A stretch of DNA of 7,006 nt from Rickettsiales bacterium (GTDB lineage: Bacteria > Pseudomonadota > Alphaproteobacteria > Rickettsiales > UBA998), in NCBI GenBank assembly GCA_019749855.1, contig JAIEPI010000076.1, positions 1 to 7,006 on the forward strand, in the 5' to 3' direction. Of this stretch, positions 6,796-7,006 are shown piece after piece. The position numbers and the translations under genes were made by a program. Within the stretch, counting starts at the first letter, position 1. The number at the start of each line of letters is the position of its first letter. Below the pieces are notes generated by a model, which was given only the letters and a program-made list of their open reading frames with translations, was not told the origin of the DNA and searched no databases.

Positions 6796-6818
6796 ATTAA
6801 TGGGGATGAAAGCGATTC

Positions 6819-7006
6819 ATGAAAACGTCTTCAATCAATGCAAGCGCAGCGAATCGGTCACAGCTTTATTCGGAGCTATTGATTCCACTCAATCAGGGTT
6901 TTCCTAAAAAGACGCTAGAGCAGGTGCTGCCCTATCTTGAACAAGACGCAAGCGATAGTGAGTTATGGTTTATTCATGGCGTTGCCCTGAAGCGCTTGGG
7001 CGACTT
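6819..7006 (+). CDS. Partial gene, possible TPR-type protein (cut by window end)
   Basis: An open frame starts at ATG 6819 and runs without a stop to the last base, giving 62 complete codons. The protein starts MKTSSINASAANRSQ and continues with helical segments ending DSELWFIHGVALKRLGD. That ending resembles a tetratricopeptide repeat half (ELW..G.AL..LGD), as found at the start of many alphaproteobacterial TPR proteins. An in-frame TGA at 6807-6809 fixes the upstream limit. The ribosome site is weak: GGGG at 6802-6805 is rather far from the ATG. The gene is divergent from prmA. The TPR call rests on one partial repeat, so the function is open. Confidence 0.6.
   Translation, partial: MKTSSINASAANRSQLYSELLIPLNQGFPKKTLEQVLPYLEQDASDSELWFIHGVALKRLGD

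Noticed and set aside
6806..6907. 33-codon frame starting at ATG 6806, with a G-run just before it
   Set aside because: It overlaps the longer frame starting at 6819, which stays open to the window end and has a TPR-like pattern. The short peptide has no recognisable feature.
1..7006. Search for CRISPR arrays, tRNA or rRNA genes, insertion sequences, toxin-antitoxin or phage-defence genes
   Set aside because: None was seen. The genes are flagellar and housekeeping types, apart from one unknown small protein and one truncated gene, so no new multi-gene system can be claimed.

Overview
The window looks like an alphaproteobacterial chromosome fragment. The evidence is a flagellin with the long alphaproteobacterial-type C-terminal half, a DksA carrying only one of the four usual zinc-finger cysteines with the typical LPKGYKPTD N-terminus, and a PrmA-type methyltransferase. 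Base composition appears close to half G+C. I cannot name the genus from the sequence.

Region 1 (1-4771, + strand) is a filament cluster in the order flagellin, FlaG-like protein, FliD cap and FliS chaperone. All genes point the same way with short gaps (68, 26 and 21 bp), so this looks like one operon or a flagellin unit followed by a flaG-fliD-fliS unit. The flagellin is missing its N-terminal D0/D1 part. Its frame is closed just upstream of base 31, inside three imperfect copies of an 8-base repeat. A GC-rich stem-loop without a T-tract sits between flagellin and flaG. The logic is standard: FliS chaperones flagellin, FliD caps the growing filament, and FlaG is associated with filament length.

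Region 2 (4772-5298, + strand) holds a short AT-rich spacer with a TATAAT box and then dksA, a transcription regulator that binds RNA polymerase.

Region 3 (5320-6794, - strand) converges on dksA. It encodes prmA (ribosomal protein L11 methyltransferase), followed by a small protein of unknown function.

Region 4 (6795-7006, + strand) is the start of a divergent gene cut by the window end, possibly a TPR-type protein. A near-perfect 15-bp palindrome lies in the divergent region.

No RNA gene, CRISPR array, insertion sequence or phage gene was seen. I found no evidence for a new multi-gene system. The most interesting points are the frame break with its 8-base repeat, an internal domain duplication in the flagellin, and the palindrome between prmA and the divergent gene.
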